Positions 14,851-14,934 of a DNA stretch of 14,934 nucleotides are shown here, in pieces. How positions within the stretch are numbered: position 1 is the first letter of the stretch; each line of letters begins with the position of its first letter. The translations under genes were made by a program, and so were the position numbers. Below the pieces are notes generated by a model. It made no database searches. It was not told the origin of the DNA and was given only the letters and a program-made list of their open reading frames with translations. Source of the DNA: Dictyocoela muelleri (lineage: Eukaryota; Microsporidia); the NCBI GenBank assembly GCA_016256075.1, contig SDVU01000334.1, positions 1 to 14,934 of the forward strand. The letters run 5' to 3'.

Positions 14851-14934
14851 TAAAATGTTTTTTGAAAAATCAACTTCTTTTTAAGGCTGTTTTTATACTT
14901 AAATTTATGCAATGTTATTTATTGTATCCCTTTA

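Overview
The window is a strongly AT-rich, gene-poor stretch of eukaryotic nuclear DNA made almost entirely of decayed DNA transposons, long foldback (palindromic) elements and diverged tandem repeats. No intact long gene is visible on either strand. Three eukaryotic DNA transposon types can be recognised: a hAT-like end, a Merlin/IS1016-type (ISXO2-like) transposase and a Tc1/mariner/IS630-type transposase with long terminal inverted repeats. That mix, with the extreme AT bias and absence of genes, fits an expanded microsporidian-like or other AT-rich invertebrate or fungal genome. The species cannot be fixed from the sequence.

Layout. 1-78 is the edge of a hAT-like element abutting a broken Merlin transposase (85-558). 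872-1893 holds three foldback elements: two 247-bp copies of one family and one 336-bp palindrome. A 519-bp foldback lies at 2717-3235, with a tandem array of 11-bp units in its right end. Two 171-bp MITE copies (3264-3434 and 5061-5231) sit on either side of a 1422-bp Tc1-like element with TA flanks (3586-5007). A degenerate tRNA-like sequence is at 5370-5446 on the minus strand. 5941-6118 is a damaged relative of the large foldback near 11 kb. 6731-8515 is a composite of satellite blocks in inverted order, containing a further foldback at 7952-8250, with short 16-bp repeats on both outer sides. 9224-9695 is an old tandem repeat of about 90 bp per unit. 9880-11929 is a nested structure: two different direct repeats (about 155 and 160 bp) lie one inside the other around a 660-bp foldback. 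12585-13006 is a miniature element with about 49-bp inverted ends. 13501-13816 and 14247-14565 are near-perfect palindromes. A minisatellite lies at 14688-14850.

The only hint of a host gene is a short, better-composed reading frame at 14041-14246 that shifts frame and runs into the last palindrome. It is probably a relic.

The most notable signal is the number and variety of long foldback elements. Two of them, with unrelated internal arms, share the same terminal sequence (ATCCG, a run of A, TGCC, then CGGCA), which suggests one family mobilised by the same machinery with interchangeable interiors. The nested 155-160 bp direct repeats around one of these elements are also unusual, because known cut-and-paste transposons duplicate only a few bases. 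All coordinates for repeats were read by eye and may be off by a few bases.
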